A stretch of DNA of 47,689 bases from Alphaproteobacteria bacterium (GCA_011523425.1 WTGU01000067.1:1-47689), one strand, 5' to 3'. Numbered from the stretch's first letter, positions 26,041 through 35,543 are shown. Notes: generated by a model not told the origin, from the letters alone. Program-made: numbers and translations.

Positions 26041-27834
26041 CTAGACGAGCACCATCCCGTCTTCGGAGCGCTCCTCGAGCTCGCCGTGCTCGGGCCCGAG
26101 CTTCATCTCGTAGTGCGCGGCGCCGGCCGGGATCATCGGATAGACGTTCTCTTCCTTGTCCACGAGAATGTCGGCGATCACCGGCCCCGGCGTCTCGATC
26201 ATGGCCCGGATCACGTCGTCCACCTCCTCGGGCCGGCGGGCCCGGAGCCCGGTTGCGCCGAACGATTCCGCCAGCTTCACGAAATCCGGCAGCGAATCCA
26301 TGTAGCTCTCGGCGTAGCGGCCGCCGTGGAAGAACTCCTGCCACTGGCGCACCATGCCCATGTATTCGTTGTTGAGCAGGAAGGTCTTCACCGGCAGCCG
26401 GTACTGCACCATGGTGGAGAGCTCCTGAATGACCATGAGGAGCGAGGCCTCGCCGGCGATGTCGATGACGAGCGAATCGGGATGGGCCACCTGCACGCCC
26501 ATCGCCGCAGGAAAGCCGTAGCCCATGGTGCCCAGCCCGCCGGAGGTCATCCAGCGGTTGGGCTCCTCGAACTTGAGGAACTGGGCCGCCCACATCTGGT
26601 GCTGGCCCACCTCGGTGGTGAAGTAGGCGTCCCGCCCCTTGGTCGCTTCGTAGAGCCGCTGGAGCGCGTATTGCGGCTTGATGGAGCTGTTGGAGCCCTT
26701 GTAGCGCAGGCAGTCGCGCCCGCGCCACGCATCGAGCTGCCGCCACCACGCCGCCAGCGCCTCGGCGTCGGCCGCCGCGCCGCCCGCCTCCCACTCGGCC
26801 GCGATGGCGTCGACCGCGAGCCCCGCGTCGCCGAGGATGGCGACGTCCACCGGCACGTTCTTGTTGATGGACGAGGGGTCGATGTCGATCTGTACCTTGG
26901 TCGAGCCGCGCGAGAAATCGGCGAGGCGGCCGGTGACGCGATCGTCGAAGCGGGCGCCGACCGCGATCATCAGGTCGCACTCGGCCATCGCCATGTTGGC
27001 TTCGTAGGTGCCGTGCATCCCCAGCATGCCGAGGAAGAGCGGGTCGGAGCCCGGATAGCAGCCGAGCCCCATGAGCGTGTTGGTGATCGGGAAGCCGGTG
27101 CGCCGCACCAGCGCCGAGAGGCTCTGCGCGGCACCGGGGCCGGCGTTGATGACGCCGCCGCCGGCATAGAAGAGCGGGCGCCTGGCGGCGGCCATCAGCT
27201 CGACCGTGCGCTTGACCGCGTCCGCGTCGGGCTCCCGCTGCGGCCGGTAGGAGCGATGGTCCAGGCCGTTGCCCGGCGCCCTGGCTTCCTCATAGGGCGC
27301 CTTGGCCATCACCACGTCCTTCGGCAGATCGACGACCACCGGGCCGGGCCGGCCTGCGCTCGCGATATGGAAAGCCTCGCGGATCGTCGAGCAGAGCCGG
27401 TCGACCTCCTTGACCAGGTAGTTGTGCTTGGTGCAGGGGCGCGTGATCCCCACCGTGTCGGCTTCCTGGAAGGCGTCGTTGCCGATCATGTGGGTCGGCA
27501 CCTGGCCTGTGAGGCAGACGACCGGGATGCTGTCCATGAGCGCATCGGTGAGCCCGGTGACGCTGTTGGTGGCGCCGGGGCCGGAGGTGACCAGCACCGT
27601 GCCCACCTTGCCGGTGGAGCGCGCATAGCCCTCGGCCGCGTGGACCGCGCCCTGCTCGTGCCGCACCAGGATGTGGCGCAGCTCGTTCTGCTTGAAGATG
27701 GCGTCGTAGATCGGCAGCACCGCGCCGCCGGGGTAGCCGAACACCACGTCGACGCCGAGATCGACCAGGGTGCGGACGACCAGCTCGGCCCCGGTCAGCT
27801 CGGCCGAGGCGTGATCCGCGGCTTCCGATGTCAC
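26041..27834 (-). CDS. ilvB: Acetolactate synthase large (catalytic) subunit
   Basis: ThDP-dependent enzyme that makes acetolactate or acetohydroxybutyrate, the first common step of branched-chain synthesis. I set the start at GTG 27834, giving 597 residues: AGGAAGGAG ends 7 nt upstream and homology begins there. A much longer in-frame ORF runs through the upstream gene miaA out of frame and is rejected. The catalytic Glu is in RHEQGAVHAAEGYAR. The ThDP-binding stretch reads IAGEASLLMVIQEL ... NNEYMG; the GEAS form, in place of GDGS, is common in alphaproteobacteria. It is followed by ilvN and ilvC. Confidence 0.96.
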   Translation of the reverse strand: MTSEAADHASAELTGAELVVRTLVDLGVDVVFGYPGGAVLPIYDAIFKQNELRHILVRHEQGAVHAAEGYARSTGKVGTVLVTSGPGATNSVTGLTDALMDSIPVVCLTGQVPTHMIGNDAFQEADTVGITRPCTKHNYLVKEVDRLCSTIREAFHIASAGRPGPVVVDLPKDVVMAKAPYEEARAPGNGLDHRSYRPQREPDADAVKRTVELMAAARRPLFYAGGGVINAGPGAAQSLSALVRRTGFPITNTLMGLGCYPGSDPLFLGMLGMHGTYEANMAMAECDLMIAVGARFDDRVTGRLADFSRGSTKVQIDIDPSSINKNVPVDVAILGDAGLAVDAIAAEWEAGGAAADAEALAAWWRQLDAWRGRDCLRYKGSNSSIKPQYALQRLYEATKGRDAYFTTEVGQHQMWAAQFLKFEEPNRWMTSGGLGTMGYGFPAAMGVQVAHPDSLVIDIAGEASLLMVIQELSTMVQYRLPVKTFLLNNEYMGMVRQWQEFFHGGRYAESYMDSLPDFVKLAESFGATGLRARRPEEVDDVIRAMIETPGPVIADILVDKEENVYPMIPAGAAHYEMKLGPEHGELEERSEDGMVLV

Positions 27835-27947
27835 GACGATCTCCTTCCTGCGCGCATGCGCAACCAGCCCTCTCTCCGGCGGGAGGGTCGGTCGGCCCCC
27901 GACCGTGCGCACGAGCGCGCCCGTGTCGGTCGGCGGACAGTAGTCGC

Positions 27948-28904
27948 TCACCCGGTGCCGGTCAATAGCAGCCGCTCGACCAGGGCAAGGGATTCCCGTT
28001 TCGATTCCGCATGGTAACGGTCCGGCATCCGGGCCTGACCGGGCATCTGGGTGCGGAACCAGGTGGTCTGGCGCTTGGCGTAGCGCCGCGTCGCCTGGCG
28101 GCCCAGCACGACCGCACGCTCCAGCGGACTCTTGCCCGCGAGATGATCGAGCAGGGCGCGAAGGCCGACCGCCTTCATCACCGGCAGGCCGGGATCGAGA
28201 CCGCGCGCGAGCAGCCGCGCCGCCTCGTCGAGCGCGCCCGCCGCCATCATGCGATCGAAGCGCGCGTTGCAGGCGTCGTAGAGCGCCTCGCGGGGCGGCT
28301 CGAGGACGAGCACGGCCGCGCGGCCCGCATAGCGCTCGTGCCGCTCCTCCTGCCAAGAGAGCAGCGAGCGGCCGGTTGCCTCGATCACCTCGTAGGCCCG
28401 CATGATCCGCTGGCTGTCGCCGGGCTCGAGCCGCCGCGCCGCCTCGGGATCGCGCCGGGCGAGGCGCGCGTGCAGGGCGGCGCTGCCGTCCTGCGCAAGC
28501 AGCGCGCGGGCCCTCTCGCGCACGTGCTCTGGTATGGCCGGCACCGGCGCGAGGCCTTCGAGCAGCGCCCTGAGGTAGAACCCCGTGCCCCCCACCAGGA
28601 TCGGCAGCGCGCCGTCTGCGTAGACTTGCTCGCTTTCCGCCATCGCCAGGGCGCGCCAGCGCCCGGCCGAGCAGCGCTCCGCGCCGTCGAGCACGCCGTA
28701 GAGCCGGTGCGGCGCGCGCGCGCGGAGGTCTTCGTCTGGCCACGATGTCAGGATCGGCAGGTCCCGATAGAGCTGCATGCTGTCGGCGTTGACCACCACG
28801 CCGCCGACGCGCCGGGCGGCATCGGCCGCGAGCGCCGACTTGCCGCTCGCCGTCGGGCCGCCGATCACCAGTATCGAGGGCCGGTCCCGGGCTTCGGCGT
28901 GCAT
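27948..28904 (-). CDS. miaA: tRNA dimethylallyltransferase
   Basis: Adds a dimethylallyl group to A37 of tRNAs that read codons starting with U. The protein has 318 residues from the ATG at 28904. The P-loop GPTASGKSAL is near residue 16, then NADSMQLYRDL, GGTGFYLRALL and DPEAARRLEPGDSQRI; the C-terminal part has KRQTTWFRTQ. All are MiaA hallmarks. The upstream DUF1015 gene ends 8 nt before, so both are probably on one transcript. ilvB starts 113 bp downstream. Confidence 0.95.
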   Translation of the reverse strand: MHAEARDRPSILVIGGPTASGKSALAADAARRVGGVVVNADSMQLYRDLPILTSWPDEDLRARAPHRLYGVLDGAERCSAGRWRALAMAESEQVYADGALPILVGGTGFYLRALLEGLAPVPAIPEHVRERARALLAQDGSAALHARLARRDPEAARRLEPGDSQRIMRAYEVIEATGRSLLSWQEERHERYAGRAAVLVLEPPREALYDACNARFDRMMAAGALDEAARLLARGLDPGLPVMKAVGLRALLDHLAGKSPLERAVVLGRQATRRYAKRQTTWFRTQMPGQARMPDRYHAESKRESLALVERLLLTGTG

Positions 28905-28912
28905 GCGCGGCG

Positions 28913-30133
28913 TCAGGACAGGACCAGCGAGAGCAGTCCGTCGGCGAGCTTGGGTTCGAACCAGGTGGTCTTCGGCGGCAGGATCGCGCCGGCGTCGGCG
29001 ACCGCCATGAGGTCGTCGACGGAGGTCGGATGGAGGGAGAAGGCGACCGAGGCCTCGCCGCCGTCGACCGCCGCGGCGAGCGCTGCCGCGCCGCGCCCGC
29101 CGCCCACGAAGTCGATGCGCGCATCGAGCCTCGGATCGCCGACGCCGAGAACGGGACCCAGCACCAGGCGCGCGAGGATCGAGACGTCGAGCCGGTCCAC
29201 CACCGAGGCCGTGTTTCGCTCCCGCTCGTCGGCCGCGAGGCTGTACCAGCGGCCGTCCACGTACATGCCGAACGTGGCCGGCCGCGCAGGCTCCACCGGG
29301 GCATCCGCCGGCTCGCAGCGCAGCGCGGTGCCGACGGCCTGCAGGAACACCGCCGGCGTCAGCCCGTTCAGCCCCCGCACGATGCGGTGATAGCCGAGGA
29401 TCCGCACCTCGTCGACGGGGAAGTTCACTGTGAGCAGGCGGGGGTCCGGCCCGCCCGCCGCGCGACACGCCGTGCGGCCTGCGGCGGCACGGTGGTGGCC
29501 GTCGGCGATGTAGAGCGCGCCGATCGCATTGAAGCGCGCCGCCAGCGCCTCGATCTCGCCCGTGCCGTCGATCGGCCAGAGCGTGTGGGTCACCGCGCCG
29601 TCGAGCACGCAGCGGCTGAGCGGCGGCGGCTCGCAGGCCGCCGCGATCAGCCGGCGCACCTCAGCGTCCGGCCGGTGAATCGCGAGGATGGGGCCGGTAT
29701 GCGCGCCGAGCGCCGCGATGTGGCGGGCGCGGTCGGCCTCCTTGTCGGGCCGGGTCGATTCGTGCCGCTTGATCGCACCCCGCTCGTAGGCGGCGAGCGA
29801 GGCCGCCCCTGCCAGCCCCGTCTGCGCGAGGCCGCCCGCCTCCATGCGCCAGGCGTAGAACCGGGGCGTCTGATCCCGGATCAGCAGCCCGTCCGCGATC
29901 ATGCGCGCGAAGGTTGCGGCCGCGCTGTCATAGAGGGCCTGGGCGCCGGGCGGCGTCCCGGGCGCGAGGTCGATCTCAGGCCGCGAGACATGGAGGAAGC
30001 TCCAGGGCCGCCCGTGCACGGCGGCGCGGGCTTCCGCCGCCGACAGCACGTCGTAGGGCGGTGCCGCCACCGCGTCCGCGTGCTCGCGCGCCGCGCGGAG
30101 CCCGGCGAAGGGCGCTAGCAGCCGGCCGCTCAC
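28913..30133 (-). CDS. DUF1015 family protein
   Basis: A 406-residue cytoplasmic protein of the DUF1015 family. The start LLAPFAGLRA followed by APPYDVLSAAEARA is diagnostic, together with YRMVRGLNGL-like text (YHRIVRGLNGL) and the ADGHHRAAAG segment near 215. No enzymatic role is established for the family; it is widespread and sometimes linked to amino-acid metabolism genes. The start codon is GTG at 30133. It lies between a DUF2065 gene (36 nt) and miaA (8 nt). No signal peptide or membrane segment is visible. Confidence 0.85.
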   Translation of the reverse strand: MSGRLLAPFAGLRAAREHADAVAAPPYDVLSAAEARAAVHGRPWSFLHVSRPEIDLAPGTPPGAQALYDSAAATFARMIADGLLIRDQTPRFYAWRMEAGGLAQTGLAGAASLAAYERGAIKRHESTRPDKEADRARHIAALGAHTGPILAIHRPDAEVRRLIAAACEPPPLSRCVLDGAVTHTLWPIDGTGEIEALAARFNAIGALYIADGHHRAAAGRTACRAAGGPDPRLLTVNFPVDEVRILGYHRIVRGLNGLTPAVFLQAVGTALRCEPADAPVEPARPATFGMYVDGRWYSLAADERERNTASVVDRLDVSILARLVLGPVLGVGDPRLDARIDFVGGGRGAAALAAAVDGGEASVAFSLHPTSVDDLMAVADAGAILPPKTTWFEPKLADGLLSLVLS

Positions 30134-30169
30134 CCTGCGTGTGCTCCCCGAGTCACGACCGCCCCGCTC

Positions 30170-30364
30170 CTAGTTGACGAGCCAGACCAGCAGCAGGCCT
30201 GCCAGCGCCGCGCTCGTGCCGACGGCGCGGATCCGGCCCACCGGCTGGGCCAGCACCCGCTCGATGCTGCGCCGCATGGTGCCGGGAAAGAGCGCATAGA
30301 GGCCGCCTTCGATGACGAAGATCAGCCCGATGGCGGTCAGGAACAGGGTGAGCTCGTCGCTCAT
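30170..30364 (-). CDS. DUF2065 (YjeT-like) small membrane protein
   Basis: A 64-residue protein with two hydrophobic segments (about 6-25 and 46-62) and the family pattern IGLIFVIEGGLYALFPG, followed by RVLAQPVGRIRAVG. This matches DUF2065, found directly after hflC in many Proteobacteria (yjeT in E. coli). It follows hflC by 60 nt. The function is unknown; its position suggests a part in HflKC-FtsH membrane-protease biology. Confidence 0.88.
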   Translation of the reverse strand: MSDELTLFLTAIGLIFVIEGGLYALFPGTMRRSIERVLAQPVGRIRAVGTSAALAGLLLVWLVN

Positions 30365-30424
30365 CGCCGGATCGTTCGGAGCGGCCCGCGTCCCGGCACA
30401 GGTCCGGCCCGCGGCCGGGGCGCG

Positions 30425-31339
30425 CTACTCGGTGGTCGCCGGAGCGGGTGCCGGGGGCAGCACGATGTCGTCGAAGAAGCGGAAGAACTCGCTGTCGGGC
30501 GACAGGACCATGCTCGTGTCGTCGTCGCCGAGGGATGCGCGATAGGCCTGCATGGTCCGGTAAAAGGCGTAGAACTCGGGATCGCGTCCATACGCGTCGC
30601 GCGAGATGCGGAGCGCCTCTTCGTCGCCCTCGCCGCGCAGGGTCTGGGACTCGCGCTCGGCCTCGGCCAGAATCACCACCCGCTCGCGGTCCGCGCGGGA
30701 GCGGATGCGCTGCGACTCTTCCTCGCCCTGCGCCCTGAACTCCTTGGCCTCGCGCTCGCGCTCGGTCTGCATGCGCTGATAGACCGCCTGGCTGTTCTCC
30801 TCCGGCAAGTCGGCGCGGCGGATACGCACGTCGATCACGTCGACGCCGAAGCCGGTCGATTGCCGGTTCACCTGGTCCCTGATCTCGGTCATGAGCTGCG
30901 CGCGCTCGCCCGAGAGCACGGTGATCAGCTCGACCGTGCCTAGCACCTGACGCGTGCTGGCGTTGAGGATCGCGCCGAGCCTGGCGCGGGCCACCGCCTC
31001 GTTGCCGACCGACTGGAAGAATTTTAGGGGATCGATGATCCGGTAGCGGATGAAGGCGTCCACCACCAGCCGCTTCTGGTCGCCGAGGATCATTTCCTCC
31101 GCCGGCGCGTTGAAGTCGAGCACGCGCTTCTCGAAATACTCGACGTTCTGGACGAAGGGCGTCTTGAAGCGGAGCCCCGGCTCGTCCGTGCCCCACTGGT
31201 TCACCACCTTGATGGGCTCGCCCAGCTGGAGGAGGATCGCCTGTTCGTCTTCCCGCACCTTGAAGGTGGAGATCAGGATCAGGACGATGGCCACGAGGAT
31301 GACCGCAGCGCCGATGATGATCTTGGTCCGGGTGCTCAT
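30425..31339 (-). CDS. hflC: HflC, subunit of the HflKC membrane complex
   Basis: SPFH/prohibitin-domain protein that, with HflK, forms a cage that modulates the FtsH protease. It has 304 residues with an N-terminal membrane segment at about 7-24, the SPFH core (REDEQAILLQLGEPIKVV at the start), and a long charged helix (about 170-240, rich in Glu, Arg and Gln). The C-terminus is Ala/Pro-rich. hflK ends 3 nt upstream, which indicates one operon. No key region is missing. Confidence 0.95.
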   Translation of the reverse strand: MSTRTKIIIGAAVILVAIVLILISTFKVREDEQAILLQLGEPIKVVNQWGTDEPGLRFKTPFVQNVEYFEKRVLDFNAPAEEMILGDQKRLVVDAFIRYRIIDPLKFFQSVGNEAVARARLGAILNASTRQVLGTVELITVLSGERAQLMTEIRDQVNRQSTGFGVDVIDVRIRRADLPEENSQAVYQRMQTEREREAKEFRAQGEEESQRIRSRADRERVVILAEAERESQTLRGEGDEEALRISRDAYGRDPEFYAFYRTMQAYRASLGDDDTSMVLSPDSEFFRFFDDIVLPPAPAPATTE

Positions 31340-31342
31340 GGC

Positions 31343-32449
31343 CTACTGCGTGCCTGTCGTGTTGCCCTGCCGGCGCTGCAGCTCCGGCAGAGGCAGGTAG
31401 GGAACGACGCCGCTGCCGCCCTGCGCCGGCGAATCGATGATGATCTTGTCGATCCCGCCGAGCACCTCCTCCATCGTCTCCAGGAACATGCGGCGGCGGA
31501 CCACGTCCATGTTCTGCGCATACTCGCCGTAGACCGAGAGGAAGCGCGCCGCCTCACCCTGGGCCTTGGCGACCACCTCCTCCTTGTAGGCCGTGCCTTC
31601 CTGCACGAGCCGCTCGGCCGCGCCGCGCGCTCGCGGAATGATGTCGTTGCGGTAGGCCTCGGCCTCGTTCTTCGCGCGCTCCTGGTCCGCGCGCGCGGCT
31701 TGCACGTCGCGGAACGACGCAATCACGGCCTCCGGCGGCGCGATGTCCTGCGGCTCGACCTGGGTGATCTCGATGCCGGCGCCGTAATAGTCGAGGATCG
31801 ATTGCGTGAGCTCGTGCGTCTGCTGGGCCAGCAGCAGGCGTTCCTCGGCCAGCGCCGACTGCAGCCGCGACTTGCCGATCACCTCGCGCATGGCGCTCTC
31901 GGCCGCGTCCTTCACCGTGCGCTCCGGCGCCTGGATGTTGAAGAGGAACTGGCCGGCGTCCTGGATGCGCCAGAAGACGGTGAACTTCACGTCGATGATG
32001 TTCTCGTCGCCGGTGAGCATCAGGCTCTCGTCCGGCACCGCCCGCGTGAAGGCGCCCCGCTGGGAATCGACCAAGGTGCGATAGCCGATCTCGGCCCGGT
32101 TGATCTTCGTCACCTTGGGCCTGATGACCGTCTCGAACGGCCAGGGCAGGTGATAGTTGAGGCCCGGCTGGGTGGTCTTGGTCCACTCGCCCCAGCGCAG
32201 CACCACCCCCTGCTCGTCGGGCTCGACCCGGTAGAACCCGGTCAGCAGCCAGATCCCGATCACCACCAGAAGGAGCAGGATGAGCCCGCGGCCGCCGCGC
32301 AGCCCGGGCATCCACCTGCGGAAACGGTCCTGCCCGCGCCGCAGCATCTCTTCGAGATCCGGCGGAGGGGGTTGCTGTCCACGGCGGCCGCCGCCCGGCG
32401 AGCGACCCCAGGGTCCGCTCCCACCGCCGCCGCCACTAGACCAAGTCAT
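31343..32449 (-). CDS. hflK: HflK, subunit of the HflKC membrane complex
   Basis: SPFH-domain partner of HflC, 368 residues. The N-terminal Gly/Pro-rich segment (SSGGGGGSGPWGRSPGGGRR, about 4-23) and the following LEEMLRRGQDRFRRW are typical of HflK. One membrane segment lies at about 53-70, then the SPFH core begins with FYRVEPDEQGVVLRWG. A promoter candidate (32493-32521) lies upstream in the divergent gap with mrp. Confidence 0.95.
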   Translation of the reverse strand: MTWSSGGGGGSGPWGRSPGGGRRGQQPPPPDLEEMLRRGQDRFRRWMPGLRGGRGLILLLLVVIGIWLLTGFYRVEPDEQGVVLRWGEWTKTTQPGLNYHLPWPFETVIRPKVTKINRAEIGYRTLVDSQRGAFTRAVPDESLMLTGDENIIDVKFTVFWRIQDAGQFLFNIQAPERTVKDAAESAMREVIGKSRLQSALAEERLLLAQQTHELTQSILDYYGAGIEITQVEPQDIAPPEAVIASFRDVQAARADQERAKNEAEAYRNDIIPRARGAAERLVQEGTAYKEEVVAKAQGEAARFLSVYGEYAQNMDVVRRRMFLETMEEVLGGIDKIIIDSPAQGGSGVVPYLPLPELQRRQGNTTGTQ

Positions 32450-32492
32450 GAATCGGCCTTCCCGCCAAAACTATGCAAGCTGCCATCGGCGC

Positions 32493-32521
32493 CTTATAAG
32501 TCATGCGGTTGCCGCACGCAA
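32493..32521 (-). promoter_or_regulatory. Candidate hflK promoter
   Basis: On the minus strand: -35 TTGCGT (32521-32516), a 17-nt spacer and -10 TATAAG (32498-32493, five of six consensus bases). It lies 44 bp before the hflK ATG and is the clearest sigma-70 match in the 123-bp divergent gap. No equally good match is seen for mrp. Confidence 0.55.
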
Positions 32522-32572
32522 CGGCGCACGCACGCTGTGTCGGGCCGCGGCCACGGCGGTCGGAGCGGAACG

Positions 32573-33724
32573 ATGGCGTCGGTCACCAAGGAACAGGTTC
32601 TGGCTGCGCTCGCCGATGTCGCGGACCCCGACAGCGGGCAGAACGTCATCGCGGCCGGCCTCGTCAGCGGCGTCGTCGTGCGCGACGGCAACGTCGGCTT
32701 CGCTCTCGAGGTCGACCCGGACGACGGTGCGGCGAAGGAGCCGCTGCGCAAGGCGTGCGAGGTCGCGGTCGAGCGGCTGCCGGGCGTGCTCTCGGTCACG
32801 GCCGTGCTCACCGCCGAGAGGCCGTCGGGCGGCCCCGCCCGGCCACAGGGGCAGGCACACGGCCACACCCCTGGCGGGCAGGCCGGGGCGGCGGGGCAGG
32901 CGCAGCCGGGCGCCCAGCTTCTGCCGGGGGTGAAGAGCGTCATCGCCATCGCGTCCGGCAAGGGCGGCGTCGGCAAGTCGACGACCGCCGTGAACATCGC
33001 TACCGCCATGGCCTCCCAGAACGTCCGTGTGGGCCTCCTGGACTGCGACATCTACGGCCCCTCGATCCCGCGCATGCTCAACCTCAGCGGGCAGCCCGAG
33101 GTGGTGGGGGAGCGCACCCTGCGCCCGATGGCCAACTACGGCATCAAGTGCATGTCGATCGGCTTCCTGGTCGCCGAGGACACCGCCATGATCTGGCGCG
33201 GGCCCATGGTCATGCAGGCGCTCGAGCAGATGATGCGCGACGTCGAATGGGGCGAGCTCGACGTGCTGCTCTGCGACCTGCCGCCAGGTACCGGCGACGC
33301 GCAGCTCACCATGGCGCAGCGGGTGCCGCTGACCGGCGCGGTGATCGTCTCCACTCCGCAGGACATCGCGCTGCTCGACGTGACCCGGGGCATCAACATG
33401 TTCCAGCAGGTCAACGTGCCGATCTTCGGGGTGGTGGAGAACATGAGCTACTACGTCTGCCCGGAATGCGGCCACCGCGCCGAGCTCTTCCACCACGGCG
33501 GCGCGCGCGAGACGGCGCAGCGGCTCGGAGTCGACTTCCTGGGCGAGATTCCGCTCGACATGGCGATCCGCACGACCTCGGATTCGGGCCACCCGATCGT
33601 GGTCACCCAGCCGGAAAGCCCGCACGCGGCCGCCTACCGGCGGATCGCCTCGGGCCTGATCGACAAGGCGAGCGCGGCGGTGGGCGGCGCGGGGCGGGCG
33701 CAGCCACGCATCGTCATGATGTGA
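32573..33724 (+). CDS. mrp: Mrp/ApbC iron-sulfur cluster carrier ATPase
   Basis: P-loop ATPase that carries and transfers Fe-S clusters in the cytoplasm. The protein has 383 residues from the ATG at 32573, which has GGAG about 9 nt upstream. An N-terminal MIP18/DUF59 domain spans about 1-82. A Gly/Gln/Ala-rich linker with two His (about 88-116) joins it to the ATPase domain. The deviant Walker A GKGGVGKS is at 129-136. The CPEC motif that binds the cluster lies near residue 300. It is divergent from hflK and followed after 12 nt by the lipoprotein gene. Confidence 0.95.
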   Translation: MASVTKEQVLAALADVADPDSGQNVIAAGLVSGVVVRDGNVGFALEVDPDDGAAKEPLRKACEVAVERLPGVLSVTAVLTAERPSGGPARPQGQAHGHTPGGQAGAAGQAQPGAQLLPGVKSVIAIASGKGGVGKSTTAVNIATAMASQNVRVGLLDCDIYGPSIPRMLNLSGQPEVVGERTLRPMANYGIKCMSIGFLVAEDTAMIWRGPMVMQALEQMMRDVEWGELDVLLCDLPPGTGDAQLTMAQRVPLTGAVIVSTPQDIALLDVTRGINMFQQVNVPIFGVVENMSYYVCPECGHRAELFHHGGARETAQRLGVDFLGEIPLDMAIRTTSDSGHPIVVTQPESPHAAAYRRIASGLIDKASAAVGGAGRAQPRIVMM

Positions 33725-33736
33725 GGCGGGCCGCCG

Positions 33737-34420
33737 ATGGCGCGCAGGTCGAGCGACGATGTCATCCGGACTTTGGCGGCTCGCCTGGGCCGCAGGCGGT
33801 GGATCGGCGCATGCCTCCTCGCCCTCCTCGTCGCGCTGCTCGCGGCAGGCTGCACTCCCTCGGTGCCGGACCGCCAGCAGGACGTCTGCGCCGTCTTCGA
33901 GCAGCATCCCGACTGGTACGACTACGCCAGCGACGCTGCCGACGAATGGGGCACGCCGATCCACGTTCTCATGGCCTTCGTGCAGCGCGAATCGAGCTTC
34001 CGCAGCGACGCCAGGCCGCCCCGCAAGTACGTGCTGTGGTTCATCCCCTGGGGCCGGGTCTCGTCGGCCAAGGGGTATGCCCAGGCGCAGGACCCGGCCT
34101 GGGAGGACTACACCAGGGATCGGGGCTCGTGGTTCCGCAGCCGCGGGGACATGGAGGACGCCCTCGACTTCATCGGCTGGTACAACGACGGGACGGCGCG
34201 CGAGCTGGGGATCGCCAGGGACGACGCCTACAACCTCTATCTCGCCTATCACGAGGGGAGGGGCGGCTACCGGCGCGGCACCTGGAAGAAGAAGCCGGAG
34301 GTGCAGGGCTACGCGCGGCGGGTGGCGGAGACGGCGCAGAGCTACCAGGCGCAGCTCAAGCGCTGCGAGGAGGATTACCGCTGCGATTCCTGGTACCAGC
34401 TATGGCCCTTCTGCAGCTAA
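33737..34420 (+). CDS. Lytic transglycosylase-like lipoprotein (SLT domain)
   Basis: A 227-residue predicted lipoprotein. An N-terminal hydrophobic segment ends in the lipobox LLAAGC with Cys39. The SLT-like core has [20 protein letters not shown], in which E85 is the probable catalytic glutamate; the later parts include [14 protein letters not shown] and [14 protein letters not shown], and Cys residues near the C-terminus. This fits a periplasmic lytic transglycosylase that cleaves glycan strands. It follows mrp by 12 nt. The convergent thyX gene overlaps its 3' end by 21 bp. The family call is from motif recognition; the glycan activity is not certain. Confidence 0.8.
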   Translation: MARRSSDDVIRTLAARLGRRRWIGACLLALLVALLAAGCTPSVPDRQQDVCAVFEQHPDWYDYASDAADEWGTPIHVLMAFVQRESSFRSDARPPRKYVLWFIPWGRVSSAKGYAQAQDPAWEDYTRDRGSWFRSRGDMEDALDFIGWYNDGTARELGIARDDAYNLYLAYHEGRGGYRRGTWKKKPEVQGYARRVAETAQSYQAQLKRCEEDYRCDSWYQLWPFCS

Positions 34421-35503
34421 GCCCAGCACGGCCATGAGCTCGCGCCACTCGCGCTTGGACAGGCCGCTCGACTCCTGATCGACCGCCTCGCCGGCGAGCA
34501 TGCGCCTGACCACGTCGAGCCCGCCGGAAGACAGCGACGCCGCGTTCATCGCGTAGTCCCGGAAGGCCCGGCAGGTCTCCGGCACCCAGCGCGAGACGAT
34601 CCTGTCGAGGATCGCGTCGGCATAGGCGCGGATCTCGTACTGGGCGTGGGCATCCGCCCGGAGCGAGAGGAAGTGCAGCAGGTTGTGCAGGTCGATCTTC
34701 CAGTAGAACTGGGTGTAGTAGTTGACCGGCAGCGCGGCGCGCGCGAGCTCGCGGGCGAGGCCGGCTCGGTCGGGATCCTTCTTCTCGCCGCTCTCGGCCT
34801 CGTTGAGCAGGTTCTCGTAGACGCCGTAGGCGCGCGTCGAGACCCAGTTGATGCGCGACAGCGCCTCCCGGGCCTCCTCGTCCGCCAGATCGTCGTCCCG
34901 GCCCTGCTTGTTGCTGCCCGACTGCGCGGCCAGCTCCTCGCGTTCCGCCGCCGCCTCCCGCCACCCGAACAGGTCGTCCATGCCGCTGCTGCTGGCCCGC
35001 TGGCGCGCGATCTGCTCCTCCAGGACCGATTGGAGGTGGGCCGGGTCGGGCACATAGAACTCGCGGTCGAGCCTGGAATAGCGCGCGGAGTACTCGTTGA
35101 CGCTGGCGGTACGGTGGCGGAGCCACTGGCGGGCGACGAAGATGGGCGCCTTGATGTGCAGCTTGATCTCGCACATCTCGAAGGGGGTGGTGTGGCGATG
35201 ACGCAGCAGGTAGCGGATCAGCGCCCGGTCCTCGCGCACCTTGCGCGTGCCCGCGCCGTAGGAGACCCGCGCCGCCTGAACGATCGCCCCGTCGTCCCCC
35301 ATGTAGTCGATGACGCGGACGAAGCCGTGGTCGAGCACGTCGAAGCGCTCGTAGAGGATTTCCTCCAGCGCCGGCACCGTGACCCGCCTGGTCTTCTCCC
35401 AGGCGGCGCGCTGCGCCTCGATCTCCGCCCGCTTGTGGTCGTCGATCGGCATGAAGAGGGGCATCCCCGGCGAAGTGAAGCGGCGGATCGCGCCCGCGAT
35501 CAT
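34400..35503 (-). CDS. thyX: FAD-dependent thymidylate synthase ThyX
   Basis: Makes dTMP from dUMP with methylene-THF and reduced flavin, replacing ThyA. From the ATG at 35503 it has 367 residues; starts at 35464 and 35452 are also possible, since homology begins only near [10 protein letters not shown]. The ThyX signature [14 protein letters not shown] is at 129-142. A segment of about 32 residues (159-190, between PAHLQ and [11 protein letters not shown]) appears to be inserted compared with the relatives I know. Downstream family regions ([13 protein letters not shown]) are intact. It is divergent from the tmRNA gene, with about 75 bp between the ATG and the tmRNA start. Confidence 0.93.
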   Translation of the reverse strand: MIAGAIRRFTSPGMPLFMPIDDHKRAEIEAQRAAWEKTRRVTVPALEEILYERFDVLDHGFVRVIDYMGDDGAIVQAARVSYGAGTRKVREDRALIRYLLRHRHTTPFEMCEIKLHIKAPIFVARQWLRHRTASVNEYSARYSRLDREFYVPDPAHLQSVLEEQIARQRASSSGMDDLFGWREAAAEREELAAQSGSNKQGRDDDLADEEAREALSRINWVSTRAYGVYENLLNEAESGEKKDPDRAGLARELARAALPVNYYTQFYWKIDLHNLLHFLSLRADAHAQYEIRAYADAILDRIVSRWVPETCRAFRDYAMNAASLSSGGLDVVRRMLAGEAVDQESSGLSKREWRELMAVLGLAAEGP

Positions 35504-35543
35504 ACCGCGCTCCCGCTGTCGCGTGCAGGGGCGCTGGTGCGGC

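Noticed and set aside
27826-27858. Short ORF (MRAGRRSS) overlapping the ilvB GTG start
   Set aside because: It is made mostly of the ilvB ribosome-binding site itself and has no ribosome site of its own; likely chance.
28955-28980. tRNA-like GGTTCGAACC
   Set aside because: It lies inside the DUF1015 coding sequence, and no cloverleaf or acceptor stem can be built around it.
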